Of a DNA stretch of 64,000 nucleotides, positions 48,277-57,172 are shown piece by piece. The DNA comes from DATCLS01 sp036563805 (lineage in GTDB: Bacteria; Actinomycetota; Acidimicrobiia; Acidimicrobiales; VFJN01): the NCBI GenBank assembly GCA_036563805.1, contig DATCLS010000002.1, forward strand, positions 1 through 64,000, read 5' to 3'. Both the position numbers and the translations under genes were made by a program. Numbering within the stretch: the stretch's first letter is position 1; each line of letters begins with the position of its first letter. The notes under the pieces were generated by a model. That model was given only the letters and a program-made list of their open reading frames with translations, ran no database searches and was not told where the DNA came from.

Positions 48277-48294
48277 TGCTTCGAACTCGAAGCA
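48277..48294. promoter_or_regulatory. Operator 1 of the quinone-reductase-like gene
   Basis: TGCTTCGA-AC-TCGAAGCA, a perfect 8-2-8 palindrome, overlaps the candidate -10 (TATGCT on the minus strand) and the expected start of transcription, 37 bp before the ATG at 48240. Confidence 0.7.
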
Positions 48295-48312
48295 TAGCCG
48301 GCAGTGTAAGGC

Positions 48313-48328
48313 GCTTCGAGTTCGAAGC
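48313..48328. promoter_or_regulatory. Operator 2 of the quinone-reductase-like gene
   Basis: GCTTCGA-GT-TCGAAGC, a perfect 7-2-7 palindrome with the same half-site as operator 1. The two centres are 35 bp apart. It covers the region where the -35 element would lie. The half-site GCTTCGA is not the LexA box, whose halves are separated by four bases. Confidence 0.7.
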
Positions 48329-48428
48329 AACCCGCCGGCCGCTCGATTTCTGCGCCGCCAGGGGCCGCCTCCGCCCCGGCGCAGCGAACTGGCGTGAGCC
48401 GGCGCCAGCCGCCGTCAGCCCTCAGTCG

Positions 48429-49382
48429 TCAGCCGGTGGCGCCGAGCGGAACGGGCGAGTGGGGCCGACGGAGCGGGTGGCGTCGCCGGCCCGGCCCGGC
48501 CTGGTGCTGGAGGATCTCCACGCACTGGTTGACGAGGCCGGGGGCGTGGCCCGGCACCCAGAGCAGGGCGTCGAGGATCCGCGGCACCTCGCCCTCCACG
48601 GCCCGGAACACGACGCCGTCGGCCACCTCGGGCTGCCGGTCGGGCCGGCGGGACGAGCGCACCAGCGCCAGCCCGACCTCGGCGCCGACGAGCGTCAGCA
48701 GGTCCTGGGCCGAGCTGAGGCGTGCCGGGCGGTAGTCGGGCTCCACTCCGTGGGCGGCCAGGAAATCGGTGATCTCGCGGCGGGGCCACGAGTGCTGCTC
48801 ACGGTCGTCGATCAGGTAGGGCTCGCCCTGGAGGTCGTGGATGGTCACGCGGTGTGCCGAGGCCAGCCGGTGCCGGCGGGGCACGGCCAGGCACCCCAGC
48901 GGCTCCCGGCGCAGCTCCAGGGCGGCGAGGCCGTCGGCCTGCCCGGCGATGCCCAGGTCGGCGGCGCCCGACAGCACGGCGTCGACCACGTCGTGGTGCT
49001 CGCGGGCCATCGGCACGACCATGATCCGCGGGGCCTCGCGGGCCAGCTCGCGGGCGAGCCGGCTCACCCAGGCGGCGGCGTTGTGGCGGTACGCGATCCG
49101 GACCGTGCGGGCGGCCTGGCCGGCCGCGGCCCGCGCCGACCGGTCGAGCTCGTCGACCGCCTCGACGATGGCGCGGGCCTGGTCCAGCAGGGAGGCGCCG
49201 ACGTCGGTGACCCGCAGTTCGCGGCCGGTGCGATCGAACAGGACGACGCCCCAGGCCTGCTCGAGCTGGCGGATCCGCTGGCTGACGACCGACGGGCTGA
49301 AGCCCAGGATCTCGCTGGCCGTCTTCACGCGCCCGTGGTCGGCGACCGTCACGAAACACCGCAGGCGGTCGAGGTTGCGCAT
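48429..49382 (-). CDS. LysR family transcriptional regulator
   Basis: 317 residues from ATG 49382 with a G-rich purine ribosome site (GGGGGGGTGA) upstream. N-terminal winged helix (LDRLRCFVTVADHGRVKTASEILGFSPSVVSQRIRQLEQ, about 4-42) and a C-terminal co-inducer-binding domain (VRIAYRHNAAAWVSRLARELARE onwards). It is divergent from the catabolic operon at 49562, the usual arrangement for a LysR activator of that operon, and not obviously the regulator of the quinone-reductase-like gene downstream, whose operators do not look like LysR boxes. Confidence 0.93.
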   Translation of the reverse strand: MRNLDRLRCFVTVADHGRVKTASEILGFSPSVVSQRIRQLEQAWGVVLFDRTGRELRVTDVGASLLDQARAIVEAVDELDRSARAAAGQAARTVRIAYRHNAAAWVSRLARELAREAPRIMVVPMAREHHDVVDAVLSGAADLGIAGQADGLAALELRREPLGCLAVPRRHRLASAHRVTIHDLQGEPYLIDDREQHSWPRREITDFLAAHGVEPDYRPARLSSAQDLLTLVGAEVGLALVRSSRRPDRQPEVADGVVFRAVEGEVPRILDALLWVPGHAPGLVNQCVEILQHQAGPGRRRHPLRRPHSPVPLGATG

Positions 49383-49416
49383 CGGTTCACCCCCCCGGAC
49401 CCCGGAACCTACCGTC

Positions 49417-49431
49417 CGCGCGAATCGCGCG
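49417..49431. promoter_or_regulatory. Dyad in the LysR/amidohydrolase divergent promoter
   Basis: CGCGCG-AAT-CGCGCG is a perfect 6-3-6 dyad, 34 bp before the LysR ATG and in the 179-bp divergent gap. It is a reasonable LysR binding site, but alternating CG runs are common in this DNA, so confidence is modest. Confidence 0.35.
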
Positions 49432-49561
49432 TCGATCCGCGTTGTTTGGTGCTTGTCGCTCGCCACGGCGCGTGGGTGACTGAGAACGCCGTCACACCGG
49501 CCCCGCCGGGGGACGAACCCACCGAGCCGACCGCCGCCGACCCGCCCGGAGCGCCCGCCCG

Positions 49562-50776
49562 ATGCCGCGACCGACGTGGACCCTGCTGCCCGACCCCGAG
49601 CCCCACGAACGGGTCTTCCCCGTGATCTCGGTCGACGACCACATCACCGAGCCACCCGACGTGTTCATCGGCCGGATGCCGCAGCGCCTGGCCGAGCGGG
49701 CGCCCCAGATCCTGGAGATGCCCGACGGCACGCAGGTGTGGGCGTTCGAGAACGCCATCCACTTCGACTACGGGCTCGGCGTCGTGGCCGGCCGGCCCCG
49801 GGAGGAGTGGAAGTTCGACGGCCTCCGCTTCGAGGAGATGCGAGCCGGCTGCTGGGACGTGCACGCCCGGGTCCGCGACATGGACCTCGACGGCGTCTGG
49901 GCCTCGGTCTGCTTCCCGTCGATGGCTTGGGGCTTCGCCGGCCGGGTGCTGTCGCTGGCCCGGGACCCCGAGCTCGGGCTCGCAGCCGTCCGGGCCTGGA
50001 ACCAGTGGAACATCGAGGAGTGGTCCGGTGCCTACCCGGAGCGGTTCATCCCGCTCCAGCTGGCCTACCTGGCCGACCCGGTGGTGGCCGCGGCCGAGGT
50101 CCGGGCCAACGCCGAGCGGGGCTTCGCAGCGGTCAGCTTCGTCGACGCCCCCCACCGCCTCGGCCTGCCGCCCATCACCGACCACGACCACTGGGAGCCG
50201 TTCCTGCGGGCCTGCGAGGAGACCGGCACGGTCGTGTGCCTGCACACGGGGGCCAGCGGCCACATCGTCGAGGGCTCGCCGGGCGCCCCGCTCAACGTCG
50301 GCACGACGTTGTTCCCGGCCGGCGCCTTCGCCGCCGCCGTCGACTGGACCTGGGCCCGGGTGCCGACCCGGTACCCGGATCTGAAGATCGCGCTGTCCGA
50401 GGGCGGGATCGGCTGGGTGCCCATGGCCATCGACCGGCTCGACTACGTGATCGCCCACTCGGCCGGCCCGGCCACCGGTGACCCCTGGACGGAGGACGTC
50501 ACACCCAGCGAGGCGCTGCGCCGCAACTTCTGGTTCTGCATGCTCGACGACCCGACGACGCTGCCGGCCCGGCACGCCATCGGCGTCGATCACATCCTGT
50601 TCGAGACCGACTATCCGCACGCCGACTCGACCTGGCCCCACACGCAGAAGCTGCTGGCCGAGCGGCTCGGGGACGTCCCGGCGCCCGAGGCCGAGGCGAT
50701 CGCCTACCGCAACGCCGCCGCCCTGTTCGGGCACCCGCTGCCCGCCCCGGACGGCTGGGGGGCGACCGATGTGTGA
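49562..50776 (+). CDS. Amidohydrolase_2 family metal-dependent hydrolase/decarboxylase
   Basis: 404 residues from ATG 49562. The metal motif DDH (25-27, in ISVDDHITEPPDVF), CLHTGASGH in the middle and FETDYPHADSTWPHTQ near the end are those of the ACMSD-like amidohydrolase_2 group, which hydrolyses or decarboxylates carboxylated substrates. No signal peptide. It is the first gene of the LysR-divergent operon and overlaps the next gene by 8 bp. The substrate is unknown; an acyl or aromatic carboxylate brought in by the transporter downstream is plausible. Confidence 0.9.
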   Translation: MPRPTWTLLPDPEPHERVFPVISVDDHITEPPDVFIGRMPQRLAERAPQILEMPDGTQVWAFENAIHFDYGLGVVAGRPREEWKFDGLRFEEMRAGCWDVHARVRDMDLDGVWASVCFPSMAWGFAGRVLSLARDPELGLAAVRAWNQWNIEEWSGAYPERFIPLQLAYLADPVVAAAEVRANAERGFAAVSFVDAPHRLGLPPITDHDHWEPFLRACEETGTVVCLHTGASGHIVEGSPGAPLNVGTTLFPAGAFAAAVDWTWARVPTRYPDLKIALSEGGIGWVPMAIDRLDYVIAHSAGPATGDPWTEDVTPSEALRRNFWFCMLDDPTTLPARHAIGVDHILFETDYPHADSTWPHTQKLLAERLGDVPAPEAEAIAYRNAAALFGHPLPAPDGWGATDV

Positions 50777-51101
50777 CGCCGAGCACCTCATGGTCGTGTT
50801 CACTAACGCCGCGGCCGGCCGGGAGGACGAGTTCAACGAGTGGTACGACACCGTCCACATCCCCGAGGTCACCGCGGCCATGGGCATCACGACGGTCACG
50901 CGCTACGAGGCGGGTGAGCGGCCCGACATCGACCCCCGCCCAGCGCCGCCCTTCCGTTACCTGGCGCTCTACGACCTGGGTGACGACCCGCTGGGCGCGC
51001 TCACCCGGCTGGCCCAGGTTCGCCCGACCCTGACCCCGAGCGACGCGCTCGACGAGGAGCGGGTCAGCCTCATCTACCGCAAACGGCCCTCGCGCCCCTG
51101 A
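50769..51101 (+). CDS. EthD/DUF4286-like dimeric alpha/beta-barrel protein
   Basis: 110 residues from ATG 50769, overlapping the amidohydrolase stop. The N-terminal block LMVVFTNAAAGREDEFNEWYDTVHIPEV matches the small dimeric ferredoxin-fold families (EthD, DUF4286) that often accompany catabolic enzymes. The conserved FNxWYDxxHxPEV residues are intact. It may be an isomerase, decarboxylase helper or monooxygenase accessory; the exact role is not known. Confidence 0.8.
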   Translation: MCDAEHLMVVFTNAAAGREDEFNEWYDTVHIPEVTAAMGITTVTRYEAGERPDIDPRPAPPFRYLALYDLGDDPLGALTRLAQVRPTLTPSDALDEERVSLIYRKRPSRP

Positions 51102-51132
51102 GGCGCGGCGGACAGGAGGGGGTATCACCACC

Positions 51133-52185
51133 ATGATCGCTGGAGCGCGCCGCGGCCTCGCTGCGACACTCGCCCTGGTCACCACGCTCGCCGCCTGCGC
51201 CGACACCGGCCGCGGGGGCGGCGGATCGTCCGGTGGGTCCGACGGAGACACCGTCCGGATCCAGGTGTCCTCGCCCGTGTACTTCGACGCCTCGGTGGCG
51301 CTCGGGCTGGACATGCTCGAGGATGAGGGCCTGGAGGTCGACCTGCTGCCGTTTCCGCAGGGCACGGCGGGCGGCGCCGCCGGCCTGGCCCAGGCCATCG
51401 CCCGCGGCGACGCCGACATCGGCGCCACCAACATCGCCGGCGTGCTCGCCGTCCTCCAGTCTGGCCGCGACCTGCGGATCTTCGGCAAGGGCGCCAGCCG
51501 CCAGGTCAACCACGTCGTCCTCAGCGACGACGTGGCGGCCCGCATCGAGGAGGAGACCGGCGTGACGCCGGAGTCGCCGCTCGAGGACCGGATGCGGGCG
51601 CTGGAGGGGCTCGACATCGGCACGACGACGGCCGGTGGCGCCGCCGAGGCCGTGTACCGGGCAGGCCTCGCCGACTTCGGCGTGGACCCCGACAGCGTCA
51701 CCTGGCCCCAGGTGGGCGACATCACCGCCGTGGTCGCCGCCCTGGAACAGAACGACGTCGACGGCGTCGCCACGGTCGTGCCCCAGGTGGCCGTGGCCAT
51801 CAACGAGGGCTACGGGGTCATGTGGATCAACGGCGCGGTGGACGAGCTGCCGTCGGCCGAGGGCGCCTACTCGACCGCCTGGTTCGCCAACGCCGACTAC
51901 GCCGAGGAACACGAGGATGTGCTCGCCACCGTGTACCGGGTGCTGGAGGAGGCCCAGCGGATCGTGCGCGAGGACCCCGACCGGGCCCTGGAAGCGGTCA
52001 GCGAGTTCTTCCCCGACCTCGACCCCGAGGTGCTGCGCATGTCGATCGAGATCGTGGGTCCCGTCTACGTCGGCCCCGACATCGACGAGGCGGGCTGGGA
52101 GGCGGTCATCGAGCAGTTCAACGCCTCCGCCGCCGAGGCGCTCGAGGGCGTGGCCTACCAGGACGCCAATGTTGACCTCGGGTGA
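51133..52185 (+). CDS. ABC transporter substrate-binding lipoprotein (SsuA/TauA/NMT1-like)
   Basis: 350 residues from ATG 51133 with AGGAGG at 51113-51118. A lipoprotein signal peptide ends in LAAC (residue about 22), followed by a Gly/Ser linker. The mature part has VYFDASVALGLDMLEDEGLEVDL, ARGDADIGATNIAG and TTTAGGAAEAVYRAGLADFGVD, the pattern of NMT1/THI5-like binding proteins for sulfonates, taurine, nitrate or pyrimidine-like and aromatic acids. It is followed directly by its ATPase and permease. Ligand unknown. Confidence 0.93.
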   Translation: MIAGARRGLAATLALVTTLAACADTGRGGGGSSGGSDGDTVRIQVSSPVYFDASVALGLDMLEDEGLEVDLLPFPQGTAGGAAGLAQAIARGDADIGATNIAGVLAVLQSGRDLRIFGKGASRQVNHVVLSDDVAARIEEETGVTPESPLEDRMRALEGLDIGTTTAGGAAEAVYRAGLADFGVDPDSVTWPQVGDITAVVAALEQNDVDGVATVVPQVAVAINEGYGVMWINGAVDELPSAEGAYSTAWFANADYAEEHEDVLATVYRVLEEAQRIVREDPDRALEAVSEFFPDLDPEVLRMSIEIVGPVYVGPDIDEAGWEAVIEQFNASAAEALEGVAYQDANVDLG

Positions 52186-53056
52186 CGCCCGTGCGGCCGC
52201 GGCCGCCGCCGGAACCGCCGAGACGGGCACCGCCGCCGGGGTTGACGGCGTCGCCGACGCGAGCGTCCCTGCCCTCGAGGCCCGGGACGTCCGCAAGGAC
52301 TTCGGCTCGGCGTCCGGCCCGTTCGTGGCGCTGGAGTCGGTGTCGCTCACGGTGGCGAAGGGCGAGTTCGTCGCCCTGGTCGGCCCCTCCGGCTGCGGCA
52401 AGTCGACGTTCCTGAACATGGTGGCGGGGTTGATCCCGCCAACGTCCGGGTCGATCCGGTTCATGGGCCGGCCCGTCACCGGCGTCAACACCGGCATCGG
52501 CTACATGACCCAGGGCGACACGCTGCTGCCCTGGTCGACGGTGCGGAAGAACGTCGCCCTCGGGCTCGAGGTGCAGCGCATCGGCACCCGGGCCGACCGG
52601 GCCGCGCGCGTCGACCGCATCCTGCGGGAGGTCGGCCTCGACGGCTTCGCCGACCGCTACCCGAGCCAGCTGTCCGGCGGCATGCGCAAGCGGGCCGCCC
52701 TGGCCCGGACGCTCGTGTACCAGCCGCCGGCGCTGCTCATGGACGAGCCGTTCAGCGCCCTCGACGCCCAGATGCGGACCGACCTCCAGGCCCAGCTCCT
52801 CGACCTGTGGTCCGAGCGGCGCTGCACGGTGTGCTTCGTCACCCACGACCTGGACGAGGCGCTGCTGCTGGCCGACCGCGTCGTCGTGTTCGGGACTCGG
52901 CCGGGCCGGGTGGTCGAGGTCGTCGACAACCCGCTGCCCCGGCCCCGCACGATCGAGCAGCTCCGGGCGTCCCCCGACTTCGCCGAGCTGTGGCGACACC
53001 TGTGGGCGCTGATCCGCGACGGCGGCGCCCCCGCCCGGCCGGGGGAGGGCCGGTGA
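52169..53056 (+). CDS. ABC transporter ATP-binding protein (SsuB/TauB-like)
   Basis: 295 residues from ATG 52169, overlapping the binding-protein gene by 17 bp; the first 35 residues are Ala-rich and probably unstructured. Walker A GPSGCGKST, Q-loop YMTQGDTLLPW, signature LSGGMRKR, Walker B ALLMDEPFSALD and the switch His in FVTHDLDEA are all present. It powers the importer with the neighbouring permease. Confidence 0.95.
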   Translation: MLTSGDARAAAAAAGTAETGTAAGVDGVADASVPALEARDVRKDFGSASGPFVALESVSLTVAKGEFVALVGPSGCGKSTFLNMVAGLIPPTSGSIRFMGRPVTGVNTGIGYMTQGDTLLPWSTVRKNVALGLEVQRIGTRADRAARVDRILREVGLDGFADRYPSQLSGGMRKRAALARTLVYQPPALLMDEPFSALDAQMRTDLQAQLLDLWSERRCTVCFVTHDLDEALLLADRVVVFGTRPGRVVEVVDNPLPRPRTIEQLRASPDFAELWRHLWALIRDGGAPARPGEGR

Positions 53057-53901
53057 CGGGCCGCCCGCGCCCGGCGGCCGGCAGGGCGGTCCGGCGGCGC
53101 CTCCGCTCGGTCCGGGCCGGCACGCTGGCCTGGCAGCTCGCGCTTCTCGTCGCGCTGCTGCTCGGGTGGGAGCACCTGGCCGGCCCGCCCGACCAAGGCT
53201 TCGTGCTGGTCGACGAGTTCTACGTCGGCAGCCCGTCGGAGGCGTGGGACGTGCTGGTCGAGTGGCAGCGCTCGGGCGAGCTGTGGACGCACGCCTGGGT
53301 GACGGTCAAGGAGGCGCTCCTCGGCTTCGCGCTCGGCACGCTGGCCGGCGCAGCCGTCGGGTTCGTGTTCGGTGTCATGGAGCGCACGGCCCGGGTGCTG
53401 TCACCGTTCGTGACCGGCCTCTACGCGATCCCTCGCCTTGCCCTGGCCCCGCTGTTCATCCTGTGGTTCGGGCTCGACAGCACGTCGAAGGTTGCGCTCG
53501 TCGTGACCGTCGTGTTCTTCCTGATCTTCTACAACACGCTCACCGGCGTGCGGGACGTCGACCGCGACCTGGTCAACGTGCTGCGGATCATGAACGCCCC
53601 CCGCTGGGAGATCCACCGCCGGGTCACGCTGCCGTCGATCGCCACGTGGATCATCGCCGGCCTGCGGGTGTCGGTGCCCTACGCCTTCGTCGCGGCCGTG
53701 GTCGGCGAGATGGTGGCCGCCCGGGAAGGCCTCGGCATGCTGATCCAGCGGGCCAACTCGCAGTTCAACCCGTCGGCGATGTTCGCGGCCATCGCCGTCG
53801 TGGTCGTCCTGTCGCTGCTGCTCAACCTCGGCGTCACGCTCGTCGAGCGGTCGGTCCTCAAGTGGAAGGCGCCGGACGCCGCGGCCGGCCCGGTGCCGTG
53901 A
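53053..53901 (+). CDS. ABC transporter permease (SsuC/TauC-like)
   Basis: 282 residues from GTG 53053, GTGA overlap with the ATPase gene and GGGGGAGGG just upstream. Six membrane helices and the EAA loop EIHRRVTLPSIATWIIAGLRVS typical of this importer family. An Arg-rich N-terminus faces the cytoplasm. It forms the channel with the binding protein and ATPase before it. Confidence 0.95.
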   Translation: MTGRPRPAAGRAVRRRLRSVRAGTLAWQLALLVALLLGWEHLAGPPDQGFVLVDEFYVGSPSEAWDVLVEWQRSGELWTHAWVTVKEALLGFALGTLAGAAVGFVFGVMERTARVLSPFVTGLYAIPRLALAPLFILWFGLDSTSKVALVVTVVFFLIFYNTLTGVRDVDRDLVNVLRIMNAPRWEIHRRVTLPSIATWIIAGLRVSVPYAFVAAVVGEMVAAREGLGMLIQRANSQFNPSAMFAAIAVVVVLSLLLNLGVTLVERSVLKWKAPDAAAGPVP

Positions 53902-53921
53902 GCCCGCCTGGGAGGGGACAG

Positions 53922-55577
53922 ATGCACGACCTCGTCATCCGCGGCGGCACGGTGTTCGACGGCACGGGCGCCGAAGGCGTCCTCGGCGACGTCGCCGTCC
54001 GCGCCGGCCGCGTCGTGGAGGTCGGCCGGGTGGCGGGCGGCGCCACCCGGACCGTCGACGCCAGCGGCCTCTACGTCGTGCCCGGGTTCGTGGACGGGCA
54101 CACCCACCTCGACGCCCAGATCTTCTGGGACCCCTACGCCGGCAGCCTGCTCGCCCACGGCGTGACCACCGCGGTCATGGGCAACTGCGGCTTCACGCTG
54201 GCACCCGGCGGCGAGGAGCACGCCGAGCTCGTCGTGCGCAGCATCGAGCGGTCCGAGGACATGTCGCGGGAGGCCATCGCCCGGGGCGTGCCGTGGACGT
54301 GGCGCACGTTCCCCGAGTACCTCGACGCGGTCGACGCCCTGCCCAAGGCGCTGAACCTGGTCGGCCAGCTCGGCCACTCGGCGCTCCGGGCCGCGGTCAT
54401 GGGCGAGCGCGCTTTCACCGAGCCGGCCACCGACGCCGACGTGGCTCGCATGGCCGCGGCGGTCGAGGAAGCGATCGCCGCCGGGGCCCGGGGCTTCAGC
54501 ACGTCGCGCAGCCGCGCCCACGCGACCCGGACGGGCACGCCGGTGGCTAGCCGGCTGGCCGCCTGGGACGAGGTGGTGGCGCTGGTGACGGCCATGGGCC
54601 GCCGGGGTCGGGGCCTGTTCCAGCTGGCCCCGGAGCGGTCGACCGAGCTCGCGGCGCTGGCCGACTTCCAGGCCCGGCTCCGCGACCTGGCGGTGACCAG
54701 CGGCCGGCCGGTCACGTTCATGGTCGGCGGGCAGGACGAGCAGCTCGACACCGTCGCCCGCGTCGTCGCCGCCGGTGGTGCGGCCACCGGCCAGGTCCAC
54801 GTGCGCGGCTTCGAGAACGTGTTCGGGTTCCGGACCGCCTTGCCGTTCGACCGGCTCGAGCGGTGGCGGGAGGTGCGGTCCCGGCCGCTCGACGCCCAGC
54901 GGCGGCTGCTGGAGGACGAGGCGGTGCGCGCCGCCCTGATCGACGAAGCCGAGCACGGCGACTACGGCGAGGCCATCGGCGCCGAGGTGCGGGCGCCCGA
55001 CTTCGACGCCATCACGATCGTCGACGGGGCCGAGCCCGAGCGCACCGTGGCCGCGGCGGCCGCGGCCCGGGACCTCCGGCCCGTCGAGCTGATGATCCAC
55101 CTCGCCCTGGCCAGCGACTTCGACCAGCTGTTCCGGCAGCCCCTCAGCGACACGTCCCCCGAGCAGGTCCTGCGGGCGCTGCGCCACCCCCACACCGTGA
55201 TCGCGGCGTCGGACTCGGGGGCGCACGTGTCGCAGATCCTCGACTCCAACATTCCCACCTGGTTCCTGGCCCACTGGGTGCGCGACCGCGGGGCCTTCAC
55301 GTGGCCGGAGGCCATCCACATGCTGACCGGACGGCCGGCGGCGGTGTGGGGCCTGGAGGGCCGGGGCACGCTCCGGCCCGGCAGCCACGCAGACGTGGTC
55401 GTGCTCGACCCCGAGACCGTCGGGTCCGAGCCGCCGCGGGTCGTGAACGACCTGCCCGACGGCGGACCTCGCCTGGCTCAGGGCGCCACCGGCATCCACG
55501 CCGTGATCGTCAACGGGACGCTCACGCTGGAGGGAGGGCGGGCGACCGGGGACACGAGCGGGCGGCTGCTGCGCTAG
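53922..55577 (+). CDS. D-aminoacylase-like amidohydrolase (N-acyl-D-amino-acid deacylase family)
   Basis: 551 residues from ATG 53922 with GGGAGGGGA upstream. Metal motif GHTHLDAQ with HxH at 60 and 62, the bridging-Cys block GNCGFTLAP and the catalytic Asp in ASDSGAH are those of D-aminoacylases and related dihydroorotase-like enzymes. A small beta-sandwich is formed by the N- and C-terminal ends (DLVIRGGTVFDGTG, VIVNGTLTLEGG). It would cleave an N-acyl or cyclic amide bond of the imported compound in the cytoplasm; the exact substrate is unknown. Confidence 0.92.
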   Translation: MHDLVIRGGTVFDGTGAEGVLGDVAVRAGRVVEVGRVAGGATRTVDASGLYVVPGFVDGHTHLDAQIFWDPYAGSLLAHGVTTAVMGNCGFTLAPGGEEHAELVVRSIERSEDMSREAIARGVPWTWRTFPEYLDAVDALPKALNLVGQLGHSALRAAVMGERAFTEPATDADVARMAAAVEEAIAAGARGFSTSRSRAHATRTGTPVASRLAAWDEVVALVTAMGRRGRGLFQLAPERSTELAALADFQARLRDLAVTSGRPVTFMVGGQDEQLDTVARVVAAGGAATGQVHVRGFENVFGFRTALPFDRLERWREVRSRPLDAQRRLLEDEAVRAALIDEAEHGDYGEAIGAEVRAPDFDAITIVDGAEPERTVAAAAAARDLRPVELMIHLALASDFDQLFRQPLSDTSPEQVLRALRHPHTVIAASDSGAHVSQILDSNIPTWFLAHWVRDRGAFTWPEAIHMLTGRPAAVWGLEGRGTLRPGSHADVVVLDPETVGSEPPRVVNDLPDGGPRLAQGATGIHAVIVNGTLTLEGGRATGDTSGRLLR

Positions 55578-55588
55578 ACGATCGGGAC

Positions 55589-57121
55589 ATGAGCGCGCCG
55601 CCGTTGCCGCCGATCACCGAGACGCTCGACGCGGTCCTCGCCCGCGACCCCGACCGGGTGGCCGTCGTCGGGCCGAGCCGGTCGCTGACCTACGCCGAGC
55701 TGGACGCGACCGCCGACGCCGCGGCCGCCGCGCTGCGCGAGCTGGGCGTCGGGCCCCAGGACCGGGTCGCCGCCTGCCTGCCCAACGATGTCGACATCGT
55801 CGTCGCCTTCCATGGGGCCATGCGCCTCGGGGCGGTGTGGGTCGGGGTCAACGCCGCCCTCGCCCCGCCCGAGAAGGAGGCGCTGCTGGCGGCGTCGGCG
55901 CCGACCGTGTTCCTCGCCGACCCGGCCACCGCCGCGGCCCACGGGTCGGCGGGCAGCCCGATGCCCGGTGGCGTCCCGTGGCGGACGGTGGCGGTCGACC
56001 CCGGCGACGACGACGCCGAGTGGGGCGCGGCCCTCGCGGCGGCGGCCGGTGCCGGACGTCTCCCGCCGCCCGACCCCCACGCCCCGGCCGGCCTCGCCTT
56101 CACCAGCGGGACGACCGGCCAGCCCAAGGGCATCGTCCACTCCCAGCACAACCTCGTCGTCCCGGCGCGGGCGCTGGTGGCCAGCCGGGGCTACGACGAG
56201 ACGCTCCGCAAGGGTGACTGCCTGCCGCTGACCATCCTCAACCTGCAGGTGCTCACCACCCTGCTCACCACCGCGGCGGGCGGGTGCTGCGTGCTCACCG
56301 ACCGCCGCGACGCCCGGGGCGTGGCCGAGTGGCTGGCCCGCGAGCAGGTGACCGTGTGGAACGGGGTGCCGGCGCTGCTCTACAGCATGGTCCACGACCC
56401 CGACCTCGACCCCGGGCTCCTCGGCTCGCTCCGCGAGGTGTGGACCGGCGGCGCCGCCTGTCCCGAGGACCTGTTCCAGGCCTTCCAGGAGAAGTTCGGC
56501 GTGCCGCTGCGCCAGACCTACGGCTTGACCGAGGCGCCCACGGTCGTGTCGATCGACCCGGTGGACGGCGAGCACGTCCCCGGCGCCTCCGGCGTCCCGC
56601 TGCCGCACCTGCGCGTCGGCGTCCGCGACGACGAGCTCGTGGTGCGGGCGGCCGACGACGGCCCCTGGCGGGGCGTCTACCGGCCGATGCTCGGCTATTG
56701 GCGGGATGGGCGGGTCGAGCCCTACGGGCGCGACGACCTGCCCACCGGCGACGTCGGCACGGTCGACGATCGGGGCTATCTGCACGTGCGGGAGCGCAAG
56801 TCGCTGGTCATCAACCGGGGCGGCGCCAACGTGTACCCGGCTGAGGTCGAGCGGGTCCTCGACGCCGCCCCCGGGGTGCGGGCCAGCGCCGTGCTCGGCC
56901 TGGCCGACGACCGGCTCGGCCAGCGGGTGGTTGCCGCGGTCGAGCTGGAGCCGGGCGCCGCCACCCCGCCCGAGGAGCTGCGCGACCACTGCCGCCAGCG
57001 CCTGGCCCGCTACAAGGTCCCGGACCGGATCGCGGTGGTCGAGGCGCTGCCCCGCAACGCCATGGGCAAGGTGCAGCGCGCCGCGCTGGCCGATCGTTTC
57101 GCCGGCCCGGACGGGGCGTAG
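55589..57121 (+). CDS. Acyl-CoA ligase / AMP-binding enzyme
   Basis: 510 residues from ATG 55589, 11 bases after the previous stop. Adenylate-forming motifs: FTSGTTGQPKGIVHS (P-loop), QTYGLTEAP, TGDVGTVDDRGYLHV, KSLVINRGGANVYPAEVE and the C-terminal catalytic lysine in NAMGKVQR. It should activate a carboxylate as AMP ester and CoA thioester. In this operon the carboxylate could be the acid released by the amidohydrolases. It converges on a TetR gene 51 bp away; that gap has a direct repeat around GTTCCCGGGG. Confidence 0.94.
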   Translation: MSAPPLPPITETLDAVLARDPDRVAVVGPSRSLTYAELDATADAAAAALRELGVGPQDRVAACLPNDVDIVVAFHGAMRLGAVWVGVNAALAPPEKEALLAASAPTVFLADPATAAAHGSAGSPMPGGVPWRTVAVDPGDDDAEWGAALAAAAGAGRLPPPDPHAPAGLAFTSGTTGQPKGIVHSQHNLVVPARALVASRGYDETLRKGDCLPLTILNLQVLTTLLTTAAGGCCVLTDRRDARGVAEWLAREQVTVWNGVPALLYSMVHDPDLDPGLLGSLREVWTGGAACPEDLFQAFQEKFGVPLRQTYGLTEAPTVVSIDPVDGEHVPGASGVPLPHLRVGVRDDELVVRAADDGPWRGVYRPMLGYWRDGRVEPYGRDDLPTGDVGTVDDRGYLHVRERKSLVINRGGANVYPAEVERVLDAAPGVRASAVLGLADDRLGQRVVAAVELEPGAATPPEELRDHCRQRLARYKVPDRIAVVEALPRNAMGKVQRAALADRFAGPDGA

Positions 57122-57172
57122 ACGTCGCTCCCAGGGCGTTCCCGGGGGCGTCGTTCCCGGGGCGTCGGCCGT

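Noticed and set aside
48277..48328. LexA (SOS) boxes upstream of the quinone-reductase-like gene
   Set aside because: Actinobacterial LexA sites have TCGAAC halves separated by four bases; here the halves are GCTTCGA with a two-base centre.
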